23,549 nucleotides of DNA from JABDII01 sp041576235 (GCA_041576235.1 JBFGLJ010000017.1:1-23549), one strand, 5' to 3'; positions 7,577 through 15,916 are shown, numbered from the stretch's first letter. Program-made: numbers and translations. The notes: generated from the sequence alone by a model not told the origin.

Positions 7577-8654
7577 CAGGCGGGAAGCACGGCAGGCGGC
7601 GTTCAGGCGGGTAATCGACACGGAGGGGCTCGACGCCTTCGTCGTCACCCACAGTCTCAACATCCGATACCTGACCGGCTTCACGGGATCGGCGGCGTTG
7701 CTCCTGATGCAGCCCGGCACGCCCCTCTTGATCACTGATTTCCGGTATGCGGTGCAAGGGCCTCGAGAAGTTGGGGCGGCGGCCGACGTGGTCATTGATT
7801 CTGTCAGCGTCTGGGACCGGTTGCGCGCGGCGCTCGGACCACACGATCGGTGGCGGATCGGCTTTGAATCCCACCACCTGTCCGTCCGCGACGCGGCCCG
7901 ACTCAAGGAGGGCTCTCGCGGAGAGGTCGTGCCGGTGCCGGATCTGGTGGAGCGTCTACGGGTGGCGAAGTCCGAGGAAGAAGTCCGGGCGATCCGCGAC
8001 GCCGCCTCGTTGGCGGAGACGGCGCTCGCAGACAGCCTCCCGGCCATTCAGGTGGGACAGAAGGAACGCGACATCGCCCTCCACCTGGAGCACGCCCTCA
8101 GGCGGCACGGCAGCGAGTGGCACCCCTTTCCGACCATTGTGGCGTCGGGCCAGCGTTCGGCGCTGCCGCATGCGGGCACCAGTGAACGAGCGGTGGCAGC
8201 GGGCGACCTCGTCCTGGTTGACTTTGGAGCGCAAGTGGATGGATACTGTGCCGATCTCACCCGGACCTTTGTGGTGGGCGCCCGCGCGGATGAGCGCCAG
8301 CGGATGGTGTACGCATTGGTTCGGGATGCACAAGAGCGGGCGGTAGAGCACCTTCGAGCGGGCATGACGGGAGCCGAGGCGGACGCCGCCGCCCGTCAGG
8401 TCATTGCCAGGCGCGGATTCGGCGATGCGTTCGGGCACTCGTTGGGGCACGGACTCGGTTTGGAAGTGCATGAAGCACCCCGACTTGCCCCAACGGTGGA
8501 AAGCGCGATCCCCGCGCATGCGGTGGTCACGGTTGAACCGGGGATCTATCTTGATGGCTGGGGTGGGGTGCGGGTAGAGGATGACGTCTACGTTGCGCCG
8601 ACCGGGCCCGAGCGGCTCTCGAATGCGGCGGCAACCCTCATAGAACTCACGTAG
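7566..8654 (+). CDS. M24 family Xaa-Pro peptidase (aminopeptidase P / prolidase)
   Basis: A 362-residue dinuclear metallopeptidase that cleaves N-terminal X-Pro bonds in peptides. The N-terminal creatinase-like domain carries NIRYLTGFTGS. The C-terminal pita-bread domain has all five metal ligands: D219 and D230 (VDFG...ADLTRT), H295 (SLGHGLGLEVHE), E324 (TVEPGIYL) and E338 (GGVRVEDD). Spacings match those of Pyrococcus prolidase almost exactly. Start: no ATG or GTG is available at the right place. TTG at 7566, inside the end of aroQ, gives the normal family length; the frame is open further upstream but only in aroQ shadow. Aminopeptidase P versus dipeptidase specificity cannot be settled; the gene next to efp in Bacillus (yqhT) is of this same kind. 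Confidence 0.92.
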   Translation: MCADRREARQAAFRRVIDTEGLDAFVVTHSLNIRYLTGFTGSAALLLMQPGTPLLITDFRYAVQGPREVGAAADVVIDSVSVWDRLRAALGPHDRWRIGFESHHLSVRDAARLKEGSRGEVVPVPDLVERLRVAKSEEEVRAIRDAASLAETALADSLPAIQVGQKERDIALHLEHALRRHGSEWHPFPTIVASGQRSALPHAGTSERAVAAGDLVLVDFGAQVDGYCADLTRTFVVGARADERQRMVYALVRDAQERAVEHLRAGMTGAEADAAARQVIARRGFGDAFGHSLGHGLGLEVHEAPRLAPTVESAIPAHAVVTVEPGIYLDGWGGVRVEDDVYVAPTGPERLSNAAATLIELT

Positions 8655-8663
8655 GAATGGCGT

Positions 8664-9224
8664 GTGGCGACCACAGCAGATTTTCGAACGGGCATGGTCC
8701 TCGAGATCGACGGTCAGCTCTATCAGATGACCTATTTCCAACACGTGAAACCGGGCAAGGGGGGCGCCTTTGTCCGGAGCAAGCTCAAGAACGTCATGAC
8801 GGGGGCGGTCACGGACCGGACATGGACGGCTGGCGAGCGGGTGAAGGATGTGCGTCTCGAGCGGCGGCCGATTCAATTCTCGTACGCGGACGGGCACTTC
8901 TACCATTTCATGGATATGCAGACGTTCGATGACATCATGATCACCGATGACGTCATGGGCGCGGACCAACTGAAATATCTCAAGGAAGGGATGGCGTGCG
9001 AGGGCCTTGTCCACGATGGCACCGTGATCATGGTGGACCTCCCGAATTTCGTTGAGCTCATCGTTACGGAGACCGCACCGGGTATTCGGGGCGACACCGC
9101 CACTGGGGGGACCAAGCCGGCGACGCTCGAAACCGGGGCCACGATTCAAGTCCCGCTCTTCATCGAGGAGGGAGAGATGATCCGGGTCGACCGGCGGGAA
9201 GACAAGTACCTGACCCGCGTATGA
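8664..9224 (+). CDS. efp: Translation elongation factor P
   Basis: A 186-residue EF-P, which binds the ribosome E-site and rescues stalling at polyproline. The N-terminal KOW-like domain carries the loop HVKPGKGGAF. The Lys in PGKG (K32) is the position modified in many bacteria (K34 in E. coli), so this is a lysine-type and not an arginine-type EF-P. The OB domains end with EGEMIRVDRREDKYLTR, close to the family signature (…G..I.V.T..G.Y..R). The GTG start is preceded by AGGA 7 bases upstream and gives the expected N-terminus. The stop overlaps the accB start by four bases (ATGA). No EpmA/EpmB-type modifying enzyme is seen in the window. Confidence 0.97.
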   Translation: MATTADFRTGMVLEIDGQLYQMTYFQHVKPGKGGAFVRSKLKNVMTGAVTDRTWTAGERVKDVRLERRPIQFSYADGHFYHFMDMQTFDDIMITDDVMGADQLKYLKEGMACEGLVHDGTVIMVDLPNFVELIVTETAPGIRGDTATGGTKPATLETGATIQVPLFIEEGEMIRVDRREDKYLTRV

Positions 9225-9754
9225 CGCCCGAGGAGATGCAGGAGCTGGCACAGTTACTGCGCCATGTGCCCGGGATCAAGTCGGTCGACCTGGGCGATGT
9301 GCGGCGGCTGGTCAAGCTCCTCCGGGATTCGCCCGAGGTGGGGTCGATCGAGGTGAAGGGGTGGTTTGGGACGGGGGTGGTGGTAACTCGCACGGGTTCG
9401 GGCGGAATAGCTCCGCCGGCTGCGCTGCCGGCGGCTCATGCAGGCCCTGCCCCGGCCGCGGCCCCGTCGGGGGCGCCGGCCTCCGCCCCCGCCCCCGCTC
9501 CCGCGAGCAGCCTCAAGGAGATCACCTCGCCGATGGTGGGCACGTTCTATCGGGCGCCGGAGCCGGGCGCCGAGCCATACGTGAACGCGGGAACCCGGGT
9601 GACGTCCGGCCAGACGGTATGCATTATCGAAGCCATGAAGATCATGAATGAAATCGAGGCAGAAATCACCGGCGTCGTTCGTGAGGTCTGTGTCGAAGAC
9701 CAGCAACCCGTCGAATATGGCCAGGTCCTTTTCCGAGTAGATCCCAATGGCTGA
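9221..9754 (+). CDS. accB: Biotin carboxyl carrier protein of acetyl-CoA carboxylase
   Basis: A 177-residue BCCP, which carries biotin between biotin carboxylase and carboxyltransferase in the first step of fatty acid synthesis. The N-terminal ~60 residues are the usual helical/β BCCP segment. An Ala/Pro-rich flexible linker (~65-95) follows, then the biotinyl domain starting SPMVGTFYRAPEPGA. The biotinylated lysine is K140 in EAMKIMNE. The domain ends PVEYGQVLFRVDP, as expected. The ATG overlaps the efp stop (ATGA), and its own stop overlaps the following pilT-like gene by 8 bases. Unusually, its partner accC is not the next gene. Confidence 0.96.
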   Translation: MTPEEMQELAQLLRHVPGIKSVDLGDVRRLVKLLRDSPEVGSIEVKGWFGTGVVVTRTGSGGIAPPAALPAAHAGPAPAAAPSGAPASAPAPAPASSLKEITSPMVGTFYRAPEPGAEPYVNAGTRVTSGQTVCIIEAMKIMNEIEAEITGVVREVCVEDQQPVEYGQVLFRVDPNG

Positions 9755-10925
9755 GCCGACCTCAGAACCGACCAGCGTCCGTCCGTTCAATTTCAAGCAA
9801 TCCATCGTCGAGATGGTGCAGCGAAATGGATCGGATCTCCTCCTCAAGGTGGGCCGGCCGCCCACCGTTCGGGTCAATGGTGAGTTGGCGAATCTCGAGA
9901 TGGCGCCGCTCAAGCCCGAAGACTTGAAGCAGCTCGCCGAACAGGTCATGACCCCTCGGCAAGTGAAGGAATTCGCGGAACGGAAGGAATCGGACTTTGC
10001 CATCGGTGTGCCGGGGGTAGGGCGATTCCGGACCAATATCTACCAGCAGCGGGGCACGCTGGCTTTCGCTTTCCGGGCCATTCCGTACGAAGTGAAGACG
10101 ATCGAAGAATTGAATCTGCCCAAAGTGCTCGAGGACATCGCCGTCCGGCCTCGCGGGCTGGTGTTGGTCACTGGGATTACCGGCTCGGGAAAATCAACGG
10201 CGCTGGCGGCCATGATCGACCACGTCAACCACCATCGCCGCGTGAACATCATCACGATTGAGGATCCGATCGAGTTCCTCCACCGCGATGTCAAGGCCAA
10301 TATTTCCCAGCGCGAGGTGGGGAGCGATACCCTCTCCTTCGACTCGGCCTTGCGGCACGTGCTGCGGCAAGATCCGGATGTCATCCTGATCGGTGAGGTC
10401 CGCGACCAGGAGACCCTCGATACCGCGCTCAAGGCGGCGGATACCGGCCACTTAGTGTTTTCGACCTTGCACACGACTGATGCGACCCAGACGATCAACC
10501 GCGTCATCTCGTTTTATCCACCCCACCAGCACCAGGAAGTCCGGTCGCTCCTCTCGACGGCGCTCGCTGCCGTCGTGTGTCTCCGCCTCGTGCCCCGGCA
10601 GGACGGCAACGGCCGGGTGCCCGCGGCCGAAGTGCTCATCAACACGGCTGCCGTGGCGGAGAACATCCGGGACATGGAAAAGGCTCTGAACATTCCGGAT
10701 CTCATCGCCGAAGGGACGGTCTCGTATGGGATGCAGTCGTTCGACCAATCGCTCATGCGCTGGTACAAAGAAGGTATGGTGAGCTACGAGAGCGCGCTCT
10801 TCTATTCGACGAACCCGAGTGAATTTGCGCTCCGCGCCTCCGGCATCAGCTCCGCCTCGGATCACACCCTCGGTGGGTCGGGCGAGGCCTCGAGTTCGGG
10901 AATGCCCGCTGGTTACAATCCGTAA
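9747..10925 (+). CDS. PilT/PilU-family type IV pilus retraction ATPase
   Basis: A 392-residue hexameric secretion-type ATPase powering pilus retraction at the inner membrane. The N-terminal PAS-like domain begins FKQSIVEMVQRNGSDLLLKVG. Walker A is GITGSGKST (K149). The Asp box (TIEDPIEF), Walker B (DVILIGEVRD) and His box (GHLVFSTLHTTDA) are intact, so it should be active. The C-terminal AIRNLIRE-type motif of classical PilT is not recognisable (LNIPDLIAEG is in its place), and the end (GMQSFDQSLMRWYKEGMVSYESAL) looks closer to PilU. It ends in a Ser/Gly-rich tail. It overlaps accB by 8 bases and accC by 1 base, an unusual position. No pilB, pilC or pilin gene is in the window. PilT versus PilU is undecided. 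Confidence 0.93.
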   Translation: MAEPTSEPTSVRPFNFKQSIVEMVQRNGSDLLLKVGRPPTVRVNGELANLEMAPLKPEDLKQLAEQVMTPRQVKEFAERKESDFAIGVPGVGRFRTNIYQQRGTLAFAFRAIPYEVKTIEELNLPKVLEDIAVRPRGLVLVTGITGSGKSTALAAMIDHVNHHRRVNIITIEDPIEFLHRDVKANISQREVGSDTLSFDSALRHVLRQDPDVILIGEVRDQETLDTALKAADTGHLVFSTLHTTDATQTINRVISFYPPHQHQEVRSLLSTALAAVVCLRLVPRQDGNGRVPAAEVLINTAAVAENIRDMEKALNIPDLIAEGTVSYGMQSFDQSLMRWYKEGMVSYESALFYSTNPSEFALRASGISSASDHTLGGSGEASSSGMPAGYNP

Positions 10926-12283
10926 TGTTCAAGAAGGTACTGATTGCGAACCGTGGGGAGATCGCCCTGCGGGTCATTCGAGCATGCCGCGAGCTGGGCA
11001 TCGAAACCGTGGCGGTCTACAGCGAAGCCGACCGGGAGTCGCTCCACGTCCGGTTTGCCCACGATGACGTCTGTATCGGCCCCGCACCGGCCCGCTTCTC
11101 GTATCTTCGGATCCCCCACCTCATCGCCGCCGCCGAGCTGACCGGGGCAGATGCCATCCACCCGGGCTACGGGTTCCTCGCCGAAAACGCCGAGTTCGCC
11201 GATACCTGCAAGGCCTCGAACATCACTTTCATTGGCCCGACCGGCGACCAGATTCGGCAAATGGGCGACAAGGCCACCGCCCGCCGGCTCGCGGCCGAGG
11301 TCGGCATCCCCACTGTCCCAGGGTCCAAGGATACGATCGAAGAACTCGAGCCCGCACTCGAGATCGCGGGCGAGATCGGATACCCGGTCATCATCAAGGC
11401 CTCAGCCGGTGGGGGTGGCAAGGGCATGCGTATCGCGCGGGACGCCGACCAATTCGAGGACGTCTTTGCCTTGGCTCAAAACGAGGCCCTCTCGGCCTTC
11501 GGAAACGGCAGCGTCTACATCGAGAGGTTCCTGGCTGCACCGCGGCACGTCGAAATCCAGGTGCTCGGCGACACCCGCGGCACGGTGGTCCACCTGGGCG
11601 AGCGCGACTGCTCTATCCAGCGTCGTCACCAAAAACTCATCGAAGAGAGCCCAAGCCCCGTCGTCGACGCAGCGCTCCGTGAATCCATGGGGAACGCCGC
11701 CGTCCAGTTGGCGGCCAATATCGACTATGTCGGGGCCGGCACGGTAGAGTTCCTGGTCGATGGCAAGGGGCACTTCTATTTCATGGAGATGAATACCCGG
11801 ATCCAAGTCGAACACCCCGTCACCGAGATGGTCACGAGCTTCGATCTGGTGAAGGAACAGATCCGGATTGCGGCTGGCGAGAAGATCGGGTTTAAAGGAG
11901 ACGGCCGACGGTTGCGCGGCCATGCCATCGAGTGCCGGATCAACGCCGAGGATCCGGCCCGGAACTTCCAGCCCAGCCCCGGGCTGATTACCGCGTTCCA
12001 CCCGGCAGGCGGGCCGGGGGTACGGGTGGATACCCACGTATACGCCGGCTACACGGTCCCCCCGTACTACGACTCCCTCTTGGCCAAGCTGATCGTGCAC
12101 GGCGGCAACCGCGAGGAAGCCCTCAACCGCATGGGGCAAGCCCTCGACAGCTTCATTATCGAGGGACCAACCACCACCATCCCATTCCTAGCGAGAGTCA
12201 TCCGCCACCCCGACTTCGTGGCCGGCACTGTCGACACCAACTTCCTCGAACGCCAACCCGACCTGTTGCGCGCCGCGACATGA
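10925..12283 (+). CDS. accC: Acetyl-CoA carboxylase, biotin carboxylase subunit
   Basis: A 452-residue ATP-grasp enzyme that carboxylates BCCP-biotin with bicarbonate and ATP. Order: preATP-grasp domain (KVLIANRGEIALRVIRAC), the HPGYGFLAENA motif, the glycine-rich ATP loop (SAGGGGKGMR), the catalytic and Mg-binding region (FYFMEMNTRIQVEHPVTE) and the C-terminal biotin-carboxylase domain with GHAIECRINAEDP. Length matches E. coli AccC (449). Start ATG overlaps the ATPase gene's stop by one base (TAATG); the stop overlaps the next gene by four (ATGA). The nearest accB is separated from it by the pilus ATPase gene. Carboxyltransferase genes accA/accD are not in the window. Confidence 0.97.
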   Translation: MFKKVLIANRGEIALRVIRACRELGIETVAVYSEADRESLHVRFAHDDVCIGPAPARFSYLRIPHLIAAAELTGADAIHPGYGFLAENAEFADTCKASNITFIGPTGDQIRQMGDKATARRLAAEVGIPTVPGSKDTIEELEPALEIAGEIGYPVIIKASAGGGGKGMRIARDADQFEDVFALAQNEALSAFGNGSVYIERFLAAPRHVEIQVLGDTRGTVVHLGERDCSIQRRHQKLIEESPSPVVDAALRESMGNAAVQLAANIDYVGAGTVEFLVDGKGHFYFMEMNTRIQVEHPVTEMVTSFDLVKEQIRIAAGEKIGFKGDGRRLRGHAIECRINAEDPARNFQPSPGLITAFHPAGGPGVRVDTHVYAGYTVPPYYDSLLAKLIVHGGNREEALNRMGQALDSFIIEGPTTTIPFLARVIRHPDFVAGTVDTNFLERQPDLLRAAT

Positions 12284-13032
12284 CGCTCGACGTCGTCTTC
12301 TCTCCTCTCTCCCTGGCCGACGGGGAGGTGGAAGGGAAGACGGTGGTGGTGTGCGATGTGTTGCGGGCGACAACTACGATCTGCGCGGCGCTGTGGCACG
12401 GCGCCACCGCGGTCATCGCCGAGCGGTCCGCGGAGACCGCACGCCGGAGAGCGCAGACGTTCGAGCCCGACCGGGTCGTCCTCGCCGGCGAACGACGCGG
12501 CTTGCCCATCCCGGGATTCAACGTGGGCAATAGCCCGCTCGACATGACCCCCGCGCGCGTCGCCGGCCGGACCCTCGTCTTGACCACGACCAACGGGACC
12601 TGGGCCCTCTCTGCCGTGGCGGCCGCCGCGGCCATCTACCCCGGGTCGGTGGGCAACTTCACCTTGCTGGCGGCCGTGACCCAGAACGCCCTCGACGCCG
12701 GTGAGGATGTCGTCATCGTGTGCGCCGGCCGCCATGGTGCATTCGGGATCGATGACGCCTACTGTGCCGGCCGACTGGTGCTGGAGGCTCTCCGGCCACC
12801 TCGTCCCGCACCCCGACTCAACAGCGCCGCCCGTTACGCCATTACTTTGGTAGAGCAATGCGGGCGGGCCTGGGAGCCCGTTCTTCGATGGAGCGCCGCC
12901 GGTCGCGCGCTCAGACACCAGGGGTTCGATGCCGACATCGCCTGCTCAGCGACACAAGACGCCTTCCCGGTGGTGGCAGCGGCTGCCGGCCACCGCATCA
13001 CTCGTGCACCCCGCCCCGGCCCCGGCCCATGA
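12280..13032 (+). CDS. ComB-family 2-phosphosulfolactate phosphatase-like protein
   Basis: A 250-residue protein of the ComB family, whose archaeal members hydrolyse 2-phosphosulfolactate to sulfolactate in coenzyme M synthesis. Conserved family stretches are visible: VVVCDVLRATTTICAAL near the N-terminus (~22-38), LAGERRGLPIPGFNVGNSP (~70-88), LTTTNGT (~105), and VCAGRHGAFGIDDAYCAGRL (~149-168). The frame is open upstream inside accC, but the ATG at 12280, overlapping the accC stop as ATGA, gives the right N-terminus. The stop overlaps the ftsK start the same way. Most bacteria carrying this family do not make coenzyme M, so the real substrate is uncertain; no other sulfolactate or coenzyme M gene is nearby. 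Family call good, reaction inferred only. Confidence 0.85.
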   Translation: MTLDVVFSPLSLADGEVEGKTVVVCDVLRATTTICAALWHGATAVIAERSAETARRRAQTFEPDRVVLAGERRGLPIPGFNVGNSPLDMTPARVAGRTLVLTTTNGTWALSAVAAAAAIYPGSVGNFTLLAAVTQNALDAGEDVVIVCAGRHGAFGIDDAYCAGRLVLEALRPPRPAPRLNSAARYAITLVEQCGRAWEPVLRWSAAGRALRHQGFDADIACSATQDAFPVVAAAAGHRITRAPRPGPGP

Positions 13033-15329
13033 CTAGCGAAAGCCGCCGACGGCTGGCGGCCATTGCCGCCCTGGTGGCTGGTCTCTTCGTCGCGCTGGCC
13101 CTCCTGCCGGTACCCATCACCGGCCCGCTGGGCCAAGGCCTCGGCGATGCTCTGTGGCGCTGGCTCGGCGTGGGCGCCCTCGGCCTTCCGCTGCTCGGGC
13201 TCGGCTTGGCCCTCGCCGGATTCGATCATCTTCCCAGATTCGGCATGCTCCGGGTCGGCGCCCTGCTCGCCGGCGTGAGCCTGGTGGTTCCGTTCATCCT
13301 CGGCATCCTGGTCCGGATCACGCCCGAGGCCTTCCTGCCGGAGTTGGCCGACTGGAGCTGGGACGCCAGGGTCACCGGGCTCGTCCCCGGCTTCTTCGCC
13401 CAGATGGTCTACACCGGGGTCGGGTTTGCCGGGGGACTGTTGATTGGCTTTCTCCTGCTCTCGGCGGTCACCCTGGCGACCATCGCCTGGCATCCCCTCA
13501 AGCCGCTGGAGCGGGCCGAATGGTCGGCCCGTGCCCGGGCCGCCCGAGGGGCGGAGCGCGAGCGGGCCGACGCGGACCTGGCGACTGCTCCCGGGGAGGA
13601 GCCCGGGGATGATGAGAATGACGCCGCGTCCTCCCCTCCGGCGCGGCGGACCTCAAAGAGAGGCCAGGGATCGGCCCCCGCCGCCCGCGCGGCAGGGCTT
13701 CCGGGCGATGATGCCTCGGAGGCATCGGTGCCCGACTTCGCCGGCGGCGATCCGGGCGATGAGTTTGCGTTGCCGCCCCTGGATCTCCTGAGGCCGGTGC
13801 CGACGGAGGATGTAGACGCCGGCGAGGCTGAGCTCGACCGGTTGGGGCAGGTGCTGGTGGACACCCTTCGCACCTTCAAAGTGGAGAGCAGGATCACCGG
13901 CCGGACCACGGGTCCCGTGGTGACCCAGTTCGAGGTGGTGCCGGCGCCCGGCGTCAAGGTCGGGCGTATCGCGGCCTTGGCGGACGACCTGGCCTTGGCG
14001 ATGCACGCTCCGTCGATTCGCATCGTGGCCCCGATCCCGGGCCGGGGTGCCGTGGGGGTCGAGGTCCCCAACCCCACTCCCCGCACGGTGTGGCTCCGTT
14101 CGCTCATCGAATCGGGGGACTGGGTCAAGGCGCGGGCGACCCTCCCGATCGTGTTGGGGCGCGACTTGGAAGGCCGGCCGGTCATCGCTGATCTCGCCAA
14201 GATGCCCCACTTGCTCATCGCTGGCGCGACGGGATCCGGCAAGTCCGTGGCCATCAACACGATCGTCACGAGCATGATCTACCGCTACACCCCGCGGGAG
14301 CTCCGGCTCTTGATGATCGATCCCAAGATGGTCGAATTGTCGATGTACAACGCCCTGCCGCATCTCAGGCACAAGGTCGTCACCGACAACCACGAGGCCG
14401 CGTCGGTCCTCAAGTGGGCGGTGTTGGAGATGGACAAGCGCTACGCGCTTCTTCACGCCAACCATGCCCGGAACGTCGCCGACTTCAATCGAAAGCTGGA
14501 GCAGGGGAGACCTCTCCGGAATCCGCCCCGGCCCAAACTCACCTTGGCGGTTGTCAGTGCGGAGGAACCCCACAGACCGCCCGAGCCCGAGGAGGAGGAG
14601 GAGTATACCGAGGGGCCGCTCCCGCTCATTGTGATCATCGTCGATGAGTTGGCCGATCTCATGATGACGGTGCAGGGCGAGGTGGAGACTCCGCTCGCCG
14701 TACTGGCGCAGAAGGCCCGGGCGATTGGGATCCACCTCCTGCTCGCCACCCAACGTCCCTCGGTCAACGTCATCACGGGCCTTATCAAGGCGAACTTTCC
14801 GAGCCGGATCGCCTTTCGTGTGGCCTCGAAGGTGGACAGCCGCACGATTCTCGATCAGAACGGCGCGGAAGCGCTGCTGGGCAATGGGGACATGCTCTTT
14901 CTCCCGCCGGGCAAGAGTGAGCCCAAGCGGTTGCAGGGTGCCTTCATCAGCACCGAGGAGACCGAGCGTCTCATGCAGTGGTACGTCGAGCGTCGCGAGA
15001 CCCGACGGACCCTGCCGCGGGTGGAGCCGGCGGCCGAAGAGGACATTCTCGAGTTGGTGCGTGCCCAGGAGGCCGACGACGAGGGTGGTGCCGCACGGGG
15101 CGGGGACGATGAGGAGAGGGACGCCCTCTTCCGCGAGGCCGCGGAGGCCTGTCTCCAGAACCAGGGCGGCTCGACTTCGCTCCTCCAGCGGCGGCTTCGG
15201 ATCGGCTACGGACGGGCCGCCCGTATTATCGATCAGCTCCACGACGCTGGGATCTTGGGCCCCCCCGATGGCAGCAAGGCCCGCGAGGTCTTGATCGGCT
15301 TCGATCAACTCGATGAGTACTGCGGCTAG
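13029..15329 (+). CDS. ftsK: DNA translocase FtsK/SpoIIIE
   Basis: A 766-residue septum-located DNA pump that clears and aligns chromosome termini at division. Four N-terminal membrane helices (residues ~9-29, 46-65, 73-95, 121-152) are followed by a charged Ala/Glu/Pro linker (~160-250), shorter than that of E. coli FtsK. The motor follows: alpha/beta domain, then the RecA-like domain with Walker A GATGSGKS (K405), Walker B IIVDELADLM (D539, E540) and ATQRPSVNVITGLIKANFPSRIAF. The C-terminal winged-helix γ domain (~700-766, STSLLQRRLRIGYGRAARI) recognises the orienting DNA motif. An acidic Glu-rich insert (residues ~512-528) sits just before Walker B. ATG at 13029 overlaps the comB-like stop (ATGA). 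It is the last gene of the run; 156 bases separate it from the next gene. Confidence 0.95.
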   Translation: MTSESRRRLAAIAALVAGLFVALALLPVPITGPLGQGLGDALWRWLGVGALGLPLLGLGLALAGFDHLPRFGMLRVGALLAGVSLVVPFILGILVRITPEAFLPELADWSWDARVTGLVPGFFAQMVYTGVGFAGGLLIGFLLLSAVTLATIAWHPLKPLERAEWSARARAARGAERERADADLATAPGEEPGDDENDAASSPPARRTSKRGQGSAPAARAAGLPGDDASEASVPDFAGGDPGDEFALPPLDLLRPVPTEDVDAGEAELDRLGQVLVDTLRTFKVESRITGRTTGPVVTQFEVVPAPGVKVGRIAALADDLALAMHAPSIRIVAPIPGRGAVGVEVPNPTPRTVWLRSLIESGDWVKARATLPIVLGRDLEGRPVIADLAKMPHLLIAGATGSGKSVAINTIVTSMIYRYTPRELRLLMIDPKMVELSMYNALPHLRHKVVTDNHEAASVLKWAVLEMDKRYALLHANHARNVADFNRKLEQGRPLRNPPRPKLTLAVVSAEEPHRPPEPEEEEEYTEGPLPLIVIIVDELADLMMTVQGEVETPLAVLAQKARAIGIHLLLATQRPSVNVITGLIKANFPSRIAFRVASKVDSRTILDQNGAEALLGNGDMLFLPPGKSEPKRLQGAFISTEETERLMQWYVERRETRRTLPRVEPAAEEDILELVRAQEADDEGGAARGGDDEERDALFREAAEACLQNQGGSTSLLQRRLRIGYGRAARIIDQLHDAGILGPPDGSKAREVLIGFDQLDEYCG

Positions 15330-15446
15330 CGCGCGCCGCGCGCCGCCGTCGCCCTCTTCGTCTTCCGCGTCTCCTCCAGCCCTCCTCGCCGCCGGGTCGC
15401 CCGCCTCTGGGCGGCTCGGACACCCTGGCACCGGCCCGCACGGAAA

Positions 15447-15464
15447 CGGTCCAACAGCGGACCG
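15447..15464. repeat. Small inverted repeat upstream of yraN-like gene
   Basis: CGGTCC (15447-15452) and GGACCG (15459-15464) form a perfect 6-bp stem with a 6-base loop, 21 bases before the ATG at 15486. It could be a weak end for ftsK transcripts or an operator; short GC-rich palindromes are also expected by chance here. The rest of the 15330-15485 gap is C-rich with no other clear signal. Confidence 0.25.
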
Positions 15465-15485
15465 GCGGAATCGTTACCCTTGGTC

Positions 15486-15899
15486 ATGGCAGCGGCCCGT
15501 CGGTTCACGCCCATTGAAGAATGGGAGGACGCGCGCCACCGGCGAGGGATCCGCGGTGAGTTAGCCGCCGCCGCGTACCTGACGGCGTGCGGGTGGAACA
15601 TCGAGGCCCATCGTTTCCGACTTGGCCGTCACGATCTGGATCTGGTCGCCCGCCGTGGGCGGGTGGTGGCGTTCATCGAAGTGAAGACCCGCCGCGGCGT
15701 CGCGGCCGGTGCGCCGCTCGCGTCTCTCGGAGCCCGACAGCGGCGCGATTTGGCTAGGGTGGCCGAGGTCTGGCGGCTGCGTTATGGCCGCACCGGCGAT
15801 GCCTACCGGTTCGATCTGGTGGGCGTCTTGGAGGATCCCCAACGGGGTGGGGGGCTCACCATCGAGCATGTGGCCGATGCCTGGCGGGTTGGGTGGTGA
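15486..15899 (+). CDS. YraN / UPF0102 family nuclease-fold protein
   Basis: A 137-residue UPF0102 protein with a restriction-endonuclease-like (PD-(D/E)XK) fold; the biological role is poorly defined. Visible motifs are RGIRGELAAAAYLTACGW (residues ~20-37, with the conserved G24-E25), D52 in RHDLDLVARRG, and E65-V-K67 in FIEVKTRRG, which together form the catalytic-type core. YRFDLVGV and HVADAW near the end are also typical. Start: ATG at 15486 chosen; TTG at 15480 is an in-frame alternative adding two residues. No Shine-Dalgarno is seen; a TACCCT hexamer (15475-15480) lies 5 bases upstream and might be a -10 for a leaderless mRNA (weak). It stands alone between ftsK and recA. Confidence 0.87.
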   Translation: MAAARRFTPIEEWEDARHRRGIRGELAAAAYLTACGWNIEAHRFRLGRHDLDLVARRGRVVAFIEVKTRRGVAAGAPLASLGARQRRDLARVAEVWRLRYGRTGDAYRFDLVGVLEDPQRGGGLTIEHVADAWRVGW

Positions 15900-15916
15900 C
15901 CGTCCGAGATCGCGGC

